Below, piece after piece: positions 12,801 through 22,480 of a DNA stretch of 64,000 nt. Within the stretch, counting starts at the first letter, position 1; the number at the start of each line of letters is the position of its first letter. The stretch is taken from NCBI GenBank assembly GCA_032622095.1, contig CP136062.1, positions 141,006,351 to 141,070,350 on the forward strand, in the 5' to 3' direction. A program made the position numbers and the translations under genes. Source of the DNA: Siphonodentalium dalli. Taxonomy: Eukaryota; Mollusca; Scaphopoda; Gadilida; Siphonodentaliidae. The notes beneath the pieces are model-generated. The model saw only the letters and a program-made list of their open reading frames with translations, made no database searches and had not been told where the DNA came from.

Positions 12801-15800
12801 CAAATTGTTACATTTACGCAATTATTTGGCACCTGAAAGTTTATCCTCCTTGCCTTCTGCCTCAGCTGGGCTTGGAATGGGATCACAGTTCACAGGCTTG
12901 TTTCCTCCTTATTATAAGTCCCCACTTCCGGGGGCTTGGCTGACAGGTTACTGGCCGCATTCTGGCCAACAGCTGCCAGTAACTTCGGGTTTGATTTTAA
13001 ATGAAAACAAAAGATCTTATTCCCTGACGCCATTATAGCAGGAAGCTTGCTTGGGAACTGGTACCTACTAACCTCCCATCGCCAGTTCGGTCGGTTGGAT
13101 ATCGGGATCGGTCCTGCTGCTGCTCCACCCCGAGATGTACAGGCTCTGGACATTCCTCCGGGGTCCCCAATGACCAGACCTCACATGCAATTAGAAATGA
13201 AGCTTGTCGTGGTGTATTGTGCTGTTAACACTCCCATCGACGGATGGAGATCAGGATCAGATCGAGCAGTCGCTCCAGCACGAGGTGAAAGGGCTTTCGA
13301 CATTCCTTTCGGGTGGGTCACCTTTACATGCGCTTACGAGGGAGCTCAGTTAGTTGTTCAGGGTTCTCTGATGCAGCCAAGCGCAGGAAGAAAATTAATG
13401 TCAAATTTTGTTTAGCAAATAACCTCCGATTGACATGATTTGATAGCATTGTTCTACAATCATTTACAATTTAACAGAACATCAGAGTGCTTTCCCTTGT
13501 TTCGAGGGTCCCAAGGAAGCGATAGAAACCTTTACGACCAGAACACTGTCACTTGTCGATGTATAGTGTTCCCTTCATTGGCGTAATTAGCACTCAGGAT
13601 GATAGTCCCACCAAACAGGTCGCGGGTTGGGGCTACCCATCGAACCCATTGGCCGCATTTGGTGGGCTTTCTGGGCTATTGACAGGGACTCCAAGTCGGT
13701 TACTACGGGACGACTGTTGGCATACCCTGGGACAGTCAAATGAGAAAATAGGATACAAGTTGCATGGCTTTTGTTAGCATTTGGGTAGCAACTTGCCCTG
13801 TGATGCCGGTCAGTTTGTACCCTGCTTAACGTCGTCAGAGATGGGTGGTTATGCCATCGGACTGCACACTTGGCGACCTGGGTTCGACCATCCTGAGAGG
13901 TATTCCACCATTTTACTGTTCTCGGGTTGGGATGTGTTCAACTTCTTGCTTTATAAGTGGTTGCTTCTTTCCATGTTCCATCCAGCTCTTTCATGGTCAC
14001 GGGCTTTGCTGGAGAATGTCTATAGTCATTCATATCACTAGATTAGTATATGACTCTCGCCTTTTCATTTTCCTGACTTTTTAAGACGTGTTCTGGACTG
14101 GGTCGGGTGCTCGATAGGGTAAATATTTACATATCGATTTGGGACGCAAGAATCAGAGATAAACAAGCATACATGCTTTATCTCCGACCTCGCTGTGTTT
14201 CCGTAATAGATACGAATGACATATATTTTGTCTTCAGGTTGCTTACAGTGCTAACTCAACATGGATTTCACTTTTGTTGTCCAGTCATACATCGATGAGT
14301 CCATTATCCATGGTTTGACATATGCTCATTTTCAGAACACTGTTGACATGAGGTCTCGTTCCGCACCCCACTCGGTCCTTTGCTGACCTCAGCGATTGCC
14401 AATGCAGGATAATGTTGCACCTGTGGGGCAGCATATGAATCGTGTTGGGCACAATTCATAAAGTTTCATTACATACCTGCCGTTGGTTTCTGCTGGTTTT
14501 GGGCTTGTGCCACAATCCTGATGCCTCGTTAGTCCAATTTTTGTTTTTGTGGATTTCCACCTTAACGATATTGGAATTTCGGTTCCTGGCTGCCTTTCTG
14601 TCATGGATTCAGTAGCCTGTGATTGGTCAGTTGGGTTTCACTGTGTGGGTGGGCATTTCCATATTTGGGAACGTCATCGGGGAAAAAATGTCATGGCTTA
14701 TTACATCTTAGTCGGTCATATCTCGAACTCCAGGCTTCAAACTAAGTGTTAACCGTACCTTTCCCGGCAAGTACTCGGCTGATACATTATTCGCCCTAAG
14801 TTCCGATGCGAATGTCGTATCCGACTATCCATCTCCAGGTCTTCTGAAGCTATTTACTTTACTTGCAGGGGTCTTAAACTCTTAAGTGGCCACTTTTTGT
14901 TCGTTTGTGAGTGCTGACAGGTATTAGTTTAGGATGGAATATTACATTGGCTTATGGTCCTATTGTGCATGTGTGTATATATATATATATGTATATACAT
15001 ATATATCTATATGTCTGTGCATGTGTATGTATATATTGTAGGTTCTCAGGTCAATCCAGTTCTTTGATTCAGATGCATAGCGGTGTTTTTGTTTCCTCGT
15101 GGCCTCCACCTGTTAGAAAATTCTATGTTTTACCATATAGTTCAGTGGGCAAGATACCTTTGACGGAGATACAATATTTTCCTTAAAAAGTAAAATATAT
15201 ATCTCCTAGAAGTATCTTGCCCACTGAACGCTGAGCTCCCTCCCAGGGTTTGGCACCCACCCCGCTCACGAGGAATGTCCTACTGGGGATAAAAAATATG
15301 GCGATTCTTTCACTACGGGTCAGAAACCACGTGATTACACGGGTCATGAACATGACAGAAGATATGTACCATAGAATTTCCGTACGTTTTTTTCAACTCG
15401 GAGAGTTAACCCCTCCTACTTGGGATAATATACCATATAGTTCAGTGGGCAAGATACTTCTAGGAGATATATATTTTACTTTTTAAGGAAAATATTGTAT
15501 TTAATCATATTTTATGGCATATATTGTTATTAAAACCGTATATCAAGTGACTATAAAAAAAATAATCGGCAACTCGAAAATTAAGTGGGCCTTTAATGTG
15601 GGCTGTAGGGTGTGCCGATGGATTCAAATGTGAAATCCAAGCTATCTGCAGGAGGCCATACAAATTTCGGAAAATTGGACATCTCCCATCCAGAGGTCAT
15701 CCCAAAGAACCATTTGAAGTTTGGTGACGATCAAATGAGGGATGTGACGAAGGAGTTAGTGCTAAGTAGTCACGAAAAGAGAAAATCTAAGATGGCTGCT

Positions 15801-18791
15801 GGTGACCATTTTTTTTAACGAATTTTGGAAAATACCATTTGCTCTCATCTAGAGGTCACCCCGAAGATCCTTATGAAGTTTGGTGACGATAAGATGAGGG
15901 ATGTGGCCTGTAGGTTGTGCCAAAATATTTAGTCGTGCAAAGAGTAAAATCCAAGATGGCCACTGGCAGCCATATTTTTAATGAATTTTGAAAAAAATCG
16001 ATGGCTCCCATTTGGAGGTCACGCTGAATATCCATATAAAGTTTAGTGATGATCAGGCAAGGGATGTGCTCTATAGGGTGTGCCAAACGATTTAGAGTAA
16101 AATACAAGATGATTGCCAGCGGCCATGTTTTTCATTGAAAATCGTTCAAATTCGATAGCTACCATAGCACTATCAAAAGTTACTAAAATGGTGTAAGAGT
16201 CCAGTATTTGCTGGATTGACCCCAGGGTTCGCGCTGCCACTTGCCAAATTTGCCAATGGCAAAAATAATTCACATTTGGCAAAAAATATTTTCATTTGGC
16301 AAACGTTTTGGCAAGTCACTTTTTAATTCTTCAAGACAGTTGACGAATACTACTATTAAGATGCAGTTAAAGGTACTCAATCCGATAAAACTCCTCTCAA
16401 TTACTATTTCAATGGCTCCGGGGGTCAAAAATATTTTATTCGAGTCGAGGAAGTCACCCATCAAAGCTCAGATATGTTAGATATCGATTTTAGAAATCTA
16501 TTATTTTTCATTATCGGGAATACTTTCTGGCCCAGAGGCCAGAACTCAGTCAAAATTGCGTTATTATTACCACTTGATTTTAGAGTTATCCATCCTTGTC
16601 TGTTTGAATATATTTTGGTGTACACATCCCGAGCAGATTACGGCAGTTGAAGGCAATTATTAGTACTCATCTCGAGTAAATAACAAATTTCAAAAATCAA
16701 TATCTAATAACTCTGAGCTTTGTTTGATGGGTTCCTCGACTCGAATCAAATATTTTTTACCCCCAAAGCCAAAGAAATAGTAATATAGGACCCTCTGATC
16801 GGATTGTTGTTGTTGGAATCTGTTGAGATGGGGACCCTCTGTTCGGATTGAGTACCTTTAATCTGATAGCTATTAGTATCGATGGGTGGAGGGATTACCC
16901 GTAGGCCTATTTTAGTGTTGTGGTGTTTACATAGCTAATCCTCTTGTGGTATGCCCTTCTGATGAAGCAACCCTGCTATAATTTTATTGTTCGGTGATTG
17001 GTTTATTGTTGTACGATAAACCACAATAGAGCTGTGATTATAATTATTAACTAACTGCTTTACATCGATATCAAAGGTCGTTCAAACCGCGAGTGTCGAA
17101 ACATAAGACTTATTGTTGCATAAAATGGTACTATCAGGGATAGATAGCATTTGGCAAATTCTAAATGAATTTGGCAAAAAATATTTTCATTTGGCAAATT
17201 ATTTGGCAAAAGTAAATTTCTGTCCAGCGCGGACCCTGATTGACCCCTATATGAAGTAGTTCACCCCCCCCTCCCTTGACCCTTTTGTTAGTGTAGACAT
17301 ATTTTATTTGCATGATAAACATACCAAAGTAAGTGAGATACAAGTTTTTCAACTTACAGAAGGTATCATTCCCCACAAAATTTGACACAAATTTAACATA
17401 AAATAAGTATTACACACAAATATAATGACAATTTATATTTTTTTGGGTCACCCTCTTACTGAATGCAAAAATTTAAATGATGCTGATCATGCCCTTGAAA
17501 TAATTGGCGGAAATTGGCAATTCTTATTGTAATCTGCAATTCGGAATTCATTTGAAGTCACCAACTTGCGATGCTACTACATGTAGTTGGTGAAATTTTT
17601 GTCGGATCTGGTCGGATGGGCAGATCAAATGAAGCTTCCCAACAGTGAAGAATGTTAATAGTTTGCACCAAGCCTGGATTTAGTGTGTCTGACATTCGCA
17701 GAATAAGGTCCCCAGAAGGTTCATATAGTGACTCTATCACCCTAAGGGAACCTCATTCTGCTTAGGCCCCAACTGCTATGGGAGACGAAGGATCAGATTG
17801 AAGTTCCCCAGTTGAAGTTTGTGATGTGTCACCTCGATTATGCAATTTAACTTCTGCAATTAGGGGATACATATACACGTAGAAACATAGCAACTGAACA
17901 GAAGGTAAAAAGTAATAAAACAATGTTAATTTGAGACCATAGATACTTCCTAGAAGATGAGGCATAAGCAGAATGATTTCCCCAGAGGGTGAATTTTGTG
18001 ATGCTAGCCCACTGTGCGGGATGGCATCACTAAATTCACCCTCTGGAAACCTGATTCTGCTAATTGTCAGACACACTATTTGTGACCCACCATATCACAA
18101 ATATCGCTAATTGTCAGACACATTATTTGTGACCCGCCATATCAAATCCAGTCGGAAGTCGGGATTTTTTTACACTGTGCCAATGCATTCTCTTATATAT
18201 GCGAGTCGACCATAGGTCGCCTCGCATATATAAGAGAATGCATTGGCCTAACAATTTTTTACAATTTTAATAATTTGTTCTTGTATTCTTTAACAATTTT
18301 ATAATTTCACCCATACAGAGCCCCAGACAAACATGAGCAGACGACACTCTTCTAGGTGCTTCTATATATGTGTGGGGCTCCCTGCAGGGTAATGGATGTT
18401 TTTTTATTTTATGTCCTAAAAATTGTAAGAAACATTTATTTAAAAAACATGATAAAAAATTGTTAGGCCAATGCATTCTCATATATAAGAGAATGCATTG
18501 GTACAGGGTAAAAAAATCCCGACTTCCGACTGGATTTGATATGGCGGGTCACATTTGCAGACTTGGTTTACCTATGTTTATAGGGTGGTAGTGAATTCAG
18601 AGATGGACAACATCGTCACTGTACCTTTAATTATAGTTTCTATATTTTGAACATTCCCTTCCAGGTGGTTGAAAGGAACAAAGAATCTGACGATTGATCA
18701 GATGATACAGATAATGTCAGTTATGAAACAGACAAGGGACTGGGAAGAAGCTTTTAAATGTGTTCCAACTCGGAAACATACATCTCATTAA
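6543..18791 (+). CDS. TRMT10C: tRNA methyltransferase 10 homolog C (mitochondrial RNase P protein 1), full gene
   Basis: Three coding exons (6543-6818, 9503-10224, 18665-18791) join with exact GT/AG junctions and consistent phases into 374 residues; vertebrate orthologues are about 400. From family knowledge, this SPOUT-fold enzyme with its SDR partner (HSD17B10) makes m1A9/m1G9 in mitochondrial tRNAs, and with PRORP forms protein-only RNase P that cuts tRNA 5' ends in the matrix. Visible: a basic, Ser-rich N-terminus (residues 1-25) with no acidic residue, fitting a mitochondrial presequence; a charged helical linker (about 126-171); VIDCDYEEHM at 197-206; YLTANSPN at 279-286; the SAM-binding knot motif YVIGGLVD at 297-304 with the conserved Asp 304; and PLDNY at 327-331. 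The C-terminal GTKNLTIDQ stretch and basic tail are also family-typical. The start at 6543 lies 14 nt inside an exon preceded by a TTTTCAG acceptor, so a 5'-UTR intron is likely. The mitochondrial paralogue rather than TRMT10A/B is favoured by the presequence and long N-terminal region. Confidence 0.93.
6819..7920 (+). other. TRMT10C intron 1, unique-looking part
   Basis: Nothing recognised except a short direct duplication at 7648-7703 (accctggggtgg...tgtgacatgcgtga, twice). Confidence 0.4.
7921..9200. repeat. Tandem/dispersed repeat, 'caagttcgaatttggg...gagttatggcc' family
   Basis: About five units of 160-170 bp. Each has 'ggatgataacttta', 'aatacaggtcaagttcgaatttggg' and 'tgccggagttatggtcctt' segments, at about 8440, 8600, 8760, 8920 and 9090. 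The same family occurs at 21.35-21.83, 22.29-22.48, 25.99-26.59 and, reversed, 34.2-35.02 kb. No ORF is preserved between copies. Confidence 0.8.
9503..10224 (+). CDS. TRMT10C: TRMT10C coding exon 2 (residues 93-333), methyltransferase core
   Basis: Acceptor TTTTTTCAG ends at 9502, and the reading frame begins Val-Pro-Asp-Glu. This 722-nt exon carries the linker helix and most of the SPOUT knot, including YVIGGLVD. It ends with the first two bases of a Gln codon, followed by a GTGAGT donor at 10225. Confidence 0.93.
10225..10579 (+). other. Start of TRMT10C intron 2
   Basis: Non-coding. A short piece near 10455-10480 (tgtagctcaacttggggaag) resembles the repeat edge at 24220. Nothing else recognised. 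Confidence 0.4.
10948..11134 (+). repeat. Left inner arm of the 5-kb inverted unit
   Basis: Runs from TATCTCC...TATCTTGCCCACTGAAC to ATGGCG...ATTTTTTATCCCC. Nearly identical to the complement of 15285-15469; both arms would translate the same short peptide, which reflects DNA identity, not a gene. Confidence 0.85.
11368..11811 (-). other. 147-codon ORF, product not recognised
   Basis: The longest open frame inside the 5-kb unit, without known motifs. It has a lysine/arginine-rich central patch (IKKAVKRKNE) and scattered cysteines (CHRF, WCREC). It might be a decayed element-encoded protein or chance. No partner copy is in the window, so codon conservation cannot be judged. Confidence 0.2.
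11884..12050 (+). repeat. 200-bp repeat, copy 1 (SINE-like)
   Basis: Shares 'ctcgtttcgaggtcccaag', 'ggcgtaattagcactcgg' and 'gcgggttggggctacccat' with the copies at 12.40 and 13.49 kb. TGGCGTAATTAG and GCGGGTT recall tRNA A- and B-box surroundings, but a proper B box (GGTTCGANTCC) is not present on this strand, so SINE status is only a suggestion. Confidence 0.5.
12395..12560 (+). repeat. 200-bp repeat, copy 2
   Basis: Core 'gatatatcgtgttcctctaa' through 'gcgggttggggctacccat', continuing 'ctggactatcgaatgggac', a 3' part shared with copy 3. Confidence 0.5.
13070..13330 (+). repeat. Two diverged tandem segments of about 160-170 bp
   Basis: 'tcccatcgccagttcgg...gatcggtcctgctgctgctcca...cattcctccggg' (from 13076) recurs as 'tcccatcgacggatgga...gatcagatcgagcagtcgctcca...cattcctttcggg' (from 13232). 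GC-rich, unlike the surrounding intron. Confidence 0.5.
13486..13725 (+). repeat. 200-bp repeat, copy 3 (longest)
   Basis: Contains both the 5' 'gtttcgagggtcccaag' part of copy 1 and the 3' 'ctgggctattgacagggac' part of copy 2, with the common core. All three copies are in direct orientation inside the 5-kb unit. Confidence 0.5.
15285..15469 (-). repeat. Right inner arm of the 5-kb inverted unit
   Basis: Complement of 10948-11134, ending GTTCAGTGGGCAAGATACTT. A partial inverted copy of its end lies just inside at about 15130-15231, so this end has been duplicated at least once. Confidence 0.85.
15605..16190 (+). repeat. Diverged units of the 'aagatggc' repeat family
   Basis: Three or four units of about 160 bp with 'aaatccaagatggctgctgg', 'gaggtcaccccgaagat' and 'gtttggtgacgat' segments. 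Ends where the hAT element begins at 16223. Confidence 0.65.
16223..17238. mobile_element. hAT-type non-autonomous element, 1.0 kb
   Basis: Ends CAGGGTTCGCGCTG and CAGCGCGGACCCTG, flanked by an exact 8-bp duplication ATTGACCC (16215-16222, 17239-17246). Subterminal runs of 'atttggcaaa' occur at both ends. An 8-bp duplication with a CAGGG end is typical of hAT. No transposase. It contains a second element at 16367-16861. Confidence 0.85.
16367..16861. mobile_element. TTAA-flanked foldback element nested in the hAT MITE
   Basis: Perfect 17-bp ends TTAAAGGTACTCAATCC / complement; the arms then continue imperfectly for over 100 bp (cgagtcgaggaa...cccatcaaagctcagatat and complement). TTAA followed by AGG fits a Kolobok- or piggyBac-type duplication. 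Inserted after the host hAT element was in place. Confidence 0.7.
17247..17965 (+). other. TRMT10C intron 2, with a small hairpin near 17697-17761
   Basis: Mostly unrecognised non-coding DNA. GCAGAATAAGGTCCCCAGAA pairs loosely with 'ctaagggaacctcattctgc', and the same stem is repeated in the hairpin at 17966-18061. Confidence 0.4.
17966..18061. repeat. Hairpin of about 96 nt
   Basis: Arms AGCAGAATGATTTCC...GAGGGTGAATTTTGTGATG and the near complement CATCACTAAATTCACCCTC...GATTCTGCT, with a short loop around gcccactgtgc. Confidence 0.65.
18128..18553. mobile_element. Foldback MITE with the 'caatgcattctcttatatatg' palindrome
   Basis: Inverted ends of about 60 bp begin TGTGACCCGCCATATC and continue AAATCCAGTCGGAAGTCGGG. 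Just inside sits the same palindromic core as in the TTAA elements at 4224 and 37606, although these outer ends are different. Located 110 nt before TRMT10C exon 3. Confidence 0.7.
18665..18791 (+). CDS. TRMT10C: TRMT10C coding exon 3 (residues 334-374 and stop)
   Basis: Acceptor CCTTCCAG ends at 18664. The first base completes the split Gln codon, then the frame reads WLKGTKNLTIDQ and ends CVPTRKHTSH before TAA (18789-18791). The exon sits 8.4 kb from exon 2 and is too short for simple ORF calling. Its sequence matches the expected C-terminus of the family. Confidence 0.92.
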
Positions 18792-18829
18792 AACTACATG
18801 TACAAATGACTACTTCCTAACATTACTTA

Positions 18830-19079
18830 AAAGGACCCAAGGCCTTCGCAGTGTGTAAATGAGCAAAAATATAAAAGTGCATGGAGATATAGAACAACTT
18901 TGTTATAATATTCATCACCCAAGACCTTCGCAGTGTGTAAATGTGCAAAAATATAAAAGTGCATGGAGATATAGAACAACTTTGTTATTATATTCATCAC
19001 CCAAGACCTTCGCAGTGTGTAAATGTTCCAAAAAATATTGAAGTCTGTAAAACATCTCCACTAAGAACATGGAGATATA
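18830..19079 (+). repeat. Tandem repeat of about 81 bp in the TRMT10C 3' UTR region
   Basis: Three units, each with 'cccaagaccttcgcagtgtg', 'taaatg...caaaaatataaaagtg' and 'catggagatatagaacaac'. The array starts about 40 nt after the stop codon. The third unit is diverged and is split by the MITE at 19080. Confidence 0.85.
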
Positions 19080-19615
19080 CAGGTCAGGCACATCCTGAAT
19101 TCCACTATTATAGCGATATTCCACTATTATAGTGATATTTGACTATAACATATTCATGTTTCCTTTATGTGTATCGGGAATAGAAGACGGCGCATACCAG
19201 TGCACAGCCAAATGTCACTCATAACAATATCGCAGCGAATGAACAGTCTTCCGACAAAATTTGTTGTGCAATCTTTTGCGCCAGCTTTGATATTCAATAA
19301 TATTATACTATTACTAATATATCCCGTTCTAAATGACAATAGCAGGATGACTCAATCGCTCCTTCATAACAATATTTCAACTAATTACATGCTAATTGAG
19401 TTGCTTATCGTGTGTCGTCATGATTAATAATTCTCCTGGACAAACTATATGCATGCTGGTATCGAGTTAGTGCGATCTGATTTTGAATAATATTTGTGGG
19501 AAATATGATTTTGCATTATCCCTCTTTTATCAAATTAACAAAACGGTAATGGTCAAATACCACTATAATAGTGGAATATCGCTATAATAGTGGAATTCAG
19601 GATGTGCCTGACCTG
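19080..19615. mobile_element. 536-bp MITE inserted in the third 3'-UTR repeat unit
   Basis: Inverted ends of about 64 bp, starting CAGGTCAGGCACATCCTGAA, match with a single visible difference. ATATA flanks both sides (19075-19079, 19616-19620). Units 1 and 2 of the surrounding tandem repeat give the empty site 'catggagatatagaacaac', supporting a 5-bp duplication. Superfamily not assigned. Confidence 0.88.
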
Positions 19616-19620
19616 ATATA

Positions 19621-20147
19621 GAACAACTTTGTTATAATCATCATTGATTCTTCTCCAATAACAAAATTTCACATGTTGAAACCATTGTTATGTATACAAA
19701 ACTGTTACAGTGAATTATAAACAACATTGGTAATCATGTAGTAAGTGCAATTATTTTAGTGCAAATATGATTTTCCGAATAGTTTTCAATGCTTTGACCT
19801 TTTCCAATGTTTGTCGTCAAGTTTTGATTAAACTTTGGAATTTTATTGGATTAATTGGATTTTGATCGTTGTCATTGTGATAGTAAATTTTATACATAAC
19901 GATGGTTTCTATATACTAAATCTCTTTATTGGAAAATTAGTAATAATGAAAATAAGAATAAACTCCATCCAGTTTACATGTACTTGTTGGTGATAGTTGT
20001 TTTGCAGATTTTCATAAATTTTATGATTTTTCACATTTCACATTTACCTCTCTTAATGTCCCTTTAATGTTTCTATTATTGCCAGTGGAAGTTATATTGT
20101 CTTCGCCTAGTTAGATTCTCAAATTGATAAAATATGATTGGTTTATA
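19621..20147. other. Intergenic, no feature recognised beyond candidate poly(A) signals
   Basis: AT-rich; continues the third tandem unit for about 25 nt, then unrecognised. Confidence 0.4.
19957..19962 (+). terminator. Candidate distal poly(A) signal for TRMT10C
   Basis: First clear AATAAA noticed after the TRMT10C stop (about 1.2 kb on); another is at 20407-20412. If used, the 3' UTR would contain the 80-bp tandem repeat and the MITE at 19080-19615. An earlier variant signal, such as AATATA near 18866, is equally possible. Confidence 0.25.
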
Positions 20148-21030
20148 TCACGGTTTCCACTAGGGTTAAAATGTAGGGTCCGTAGAAACTAGGATATGAC
20201 CATGTTTTGGCCTGTCGAATGTAGATTTTGAAATTCAATGTCCAAAAAACACTATTTCCTTGCACCAGAGAATAGTGCTGGGTGGTTGTATTGGGCTCTA
20301 AAATTACAGCTGTATATTTGAAAATCACACCACGTAACACCTAGTTACATGCTATTTCCATAACATTTATACATTTCACTGAATTAATCATCTTCCAGTA
20401 GCCTATAATAAACAGGAAGACAACCCTGGTCACGATATATGTCATATAAATCTAATCTTGAACGCTGTAGTACTATTTATGAAATTGTCAACAGGACTAT
20501 TTTATCAAAGATAATATTCATGGCACACGATTATGCCTTCCCATTTAAATTCATAATTTTCTATCATAAATACATGGATAGATTAACAGATGATTGATTT
20601 ATTGTACAGTACATACCAGACGATAGCCCAAACCTATCTCAAATTCATGTTCAACTTTGTCTGCGCACATGCCACAAATTGTCCTGCAACCTGTCGGCCA
20701 CATGGTCTTTCTCACCAAAATCATACTTTTGATATAGAAAGTTAAGTTTGTATTTGCGTTGTACCCTGACTCCTGATATTTTTTCATTTATCGTTTCCCT
20801 CATTTTAAGGAATGACTCTTTGAATGTGTTTAGTACGAAATTCAAAGTCAACAGTAAAACACAGACGGCCGCTTCCCTATGATTTGTTACGGTTTGGTGA
20901 CCAGGGATCCGAAATCAAACACACAACTGGACCTGTAGAAATAACTCCTTCTTGATATATTGATTTATGTTCCCTCTTCATTTTTATGGCACCAAAACCA
21001 GACCCCCCACCGGCCTAGTGGAAACACAGT
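20148..21030. mobile_element. Possible degenerate DNA element
   Basis: GTTTCCACTAGG near 20152 and CCTAGTGGAAAC near 21015-21026 are a 12-bp inverted pair about 0.87 kb apart, resembling some hAT ends. No matching target duplication was found and the interior has no recognisable gene. Confidence 0.3.
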
Positions 21031-21344
21031 TTTTATTCATGATGCATGGAATCATTAGAATACCACAATCTATTTTCCCCTCCTGGGTTCCGGAATCTTT
21101 GGCATGATTGCAATGGCGTAAGGAGTGTTCAGATGACTGTTGTGTGCATTGCATCGAAATTGGAATACAGATAATAACACTAAGGCATTTAGATGGCTGC
21201 GATGCATCTGTTAAGATGTATCCATTAACACAGACTAGTTAAGTAGAATGAAGGGTGAGGTTCTATTTTCAATGCAATTTATACCTTATTATGTTTACCC
21301 ATACCATAGTATGGTAATCATAGTGTCGTTGTCCGGATTGACCA

Positions 21345-21830
21345 CTCGTATTTAGTCCATCCGTCCGTCCGTCTGTCTGTCTGTAGACACTTTACGCATG
21401 GTGCGATAACTCAAGCAATTTCTATCCGACCGGAACCAAATATGGGTTTCTCAGCACCAAATACAGATCGAGTTCGAATATGGGTTTGATCCGAGTTTTT
21501 TTTAGGGAGTTATGGCCCTTTTTCAACTTCGAATTCATGCATGCTGCCATAATTAAAAAGAAATTCATCTGACCATAACCAAATTTGGTATGTGAGTTGC
21601 TCAGTCCAAAATACATATCGAGTTCGAATATGGGTTTGATCCGATATTTTTTAATGGAGTTATGGCCCTTTGACATAGAATTCATGCATGTTTTGATAAA
21701 TCTACAATTTTTCAACTGATAGGAACCAAATTTTGTATGTGAGTTTCTCAACTCAAAATACAGGTCGAGTTCGAATATGGGTTTGATCCGATATATTTTA
21801 ATGGAGTTATGGTCTTTTGATTTTTTTTAT
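21345..21830. repeat. 'gagttatggccctttt' family, three units
   Basis: Starts with (TCCG)n(TCTG)n at 21357-21383, then three units of about 160 bp with 'tcgagttcgaatatgggttt' followed by 'ggagttatggcccttt'. Confidence 0.8.
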
Positions 21831-22289
21831 TTATCGCTAAAATATATCAAAGATACCCAGTTTGCACTGTCCAAATAGAATCTAATAAATCAGGTTTGAA
21901 GTTGTCTTCTCACACAGAGATAGTATCAAGTTACAATGCCATGAATTGTCTCTCTCTTGCATTGAGATAATTAACTACTAGGAGATGTGTTGGCCATATC
22001 ATATATACTTTATACTCTATAAAGTATCTCTGACCATATGCTGAGTTAGCATAGATGGAATGTTTCTACTATATATTTTATATGCATGGTTATTTAAATT
22101 CCATCTTAAAGGCATAATCTGGTTTCATTGTTTAATAGCATTACTATTAGAGATTAATAATGTGATTGTGTTTAGTAGATTTGTTGGACATTAATTTCAA
22201 TTGATTACAAATGTGAATTGAAATATTAAAGGGGCACACCAGGTTTGATATATTTTTCTTGTACTCTGCATGAGATAAAACTTTTTATG

Positions 22290-22480
22290 TGCACCTATAC
22301 CATAGTATGTTACACATAGTGTCAATGTCCGTAGACACTTTAGGCATAATGCGACAACTCTAACATTTTCTATTTGATCGGAACCAAATTTTGTATATAG
22401 GTTTCTCAGCCCACAATACAGTTTGAGTTTGAATATGGGTTCGATCCAATTTATTTTAAAGGAGTTATGACCGTTTTTCG
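22290..22480. repeat. 'gagttatggccctttt' family, single diverged unit
   Basis: 'tttgtatataggtttctcag', 'gagtttgaatatgggttcga' and 'ggagttatgaccgttttt' are the diagnostic segments. Confidence 0.65.

Larger units (their letters stand above)
10580..15595. mobile_element. 5.0-kb unit bounded by two levels of inverted repeat
   Basis: Outer ends are TAAAGGCCCACTTAATTTTC (10580) and its complement (ending 15595), perfect over at least 22 bp. Second-level arms of about 186 bp, 10948-11134 and 15285-15469, are nearly identical in inverted orientation. A further inverted 58-bp copy lies at about 15164-15221 against 15449-15506. The 4-kb centre is GC-richer, with three copies of a 200-bp repeat and one 147-codon ORF. 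A TA could be the target duplication. No known transposase or reverse transcriptase is visible. It lies wholly inside TRMT10C intron 2. Confidence 0.6.

Noticed and set aside
13047-13415. 122-codon + ORF in the 5-kb unit
   Set aside because: It is built on two diverged tandem segments and has no recognisable domain; too weak to call coding.
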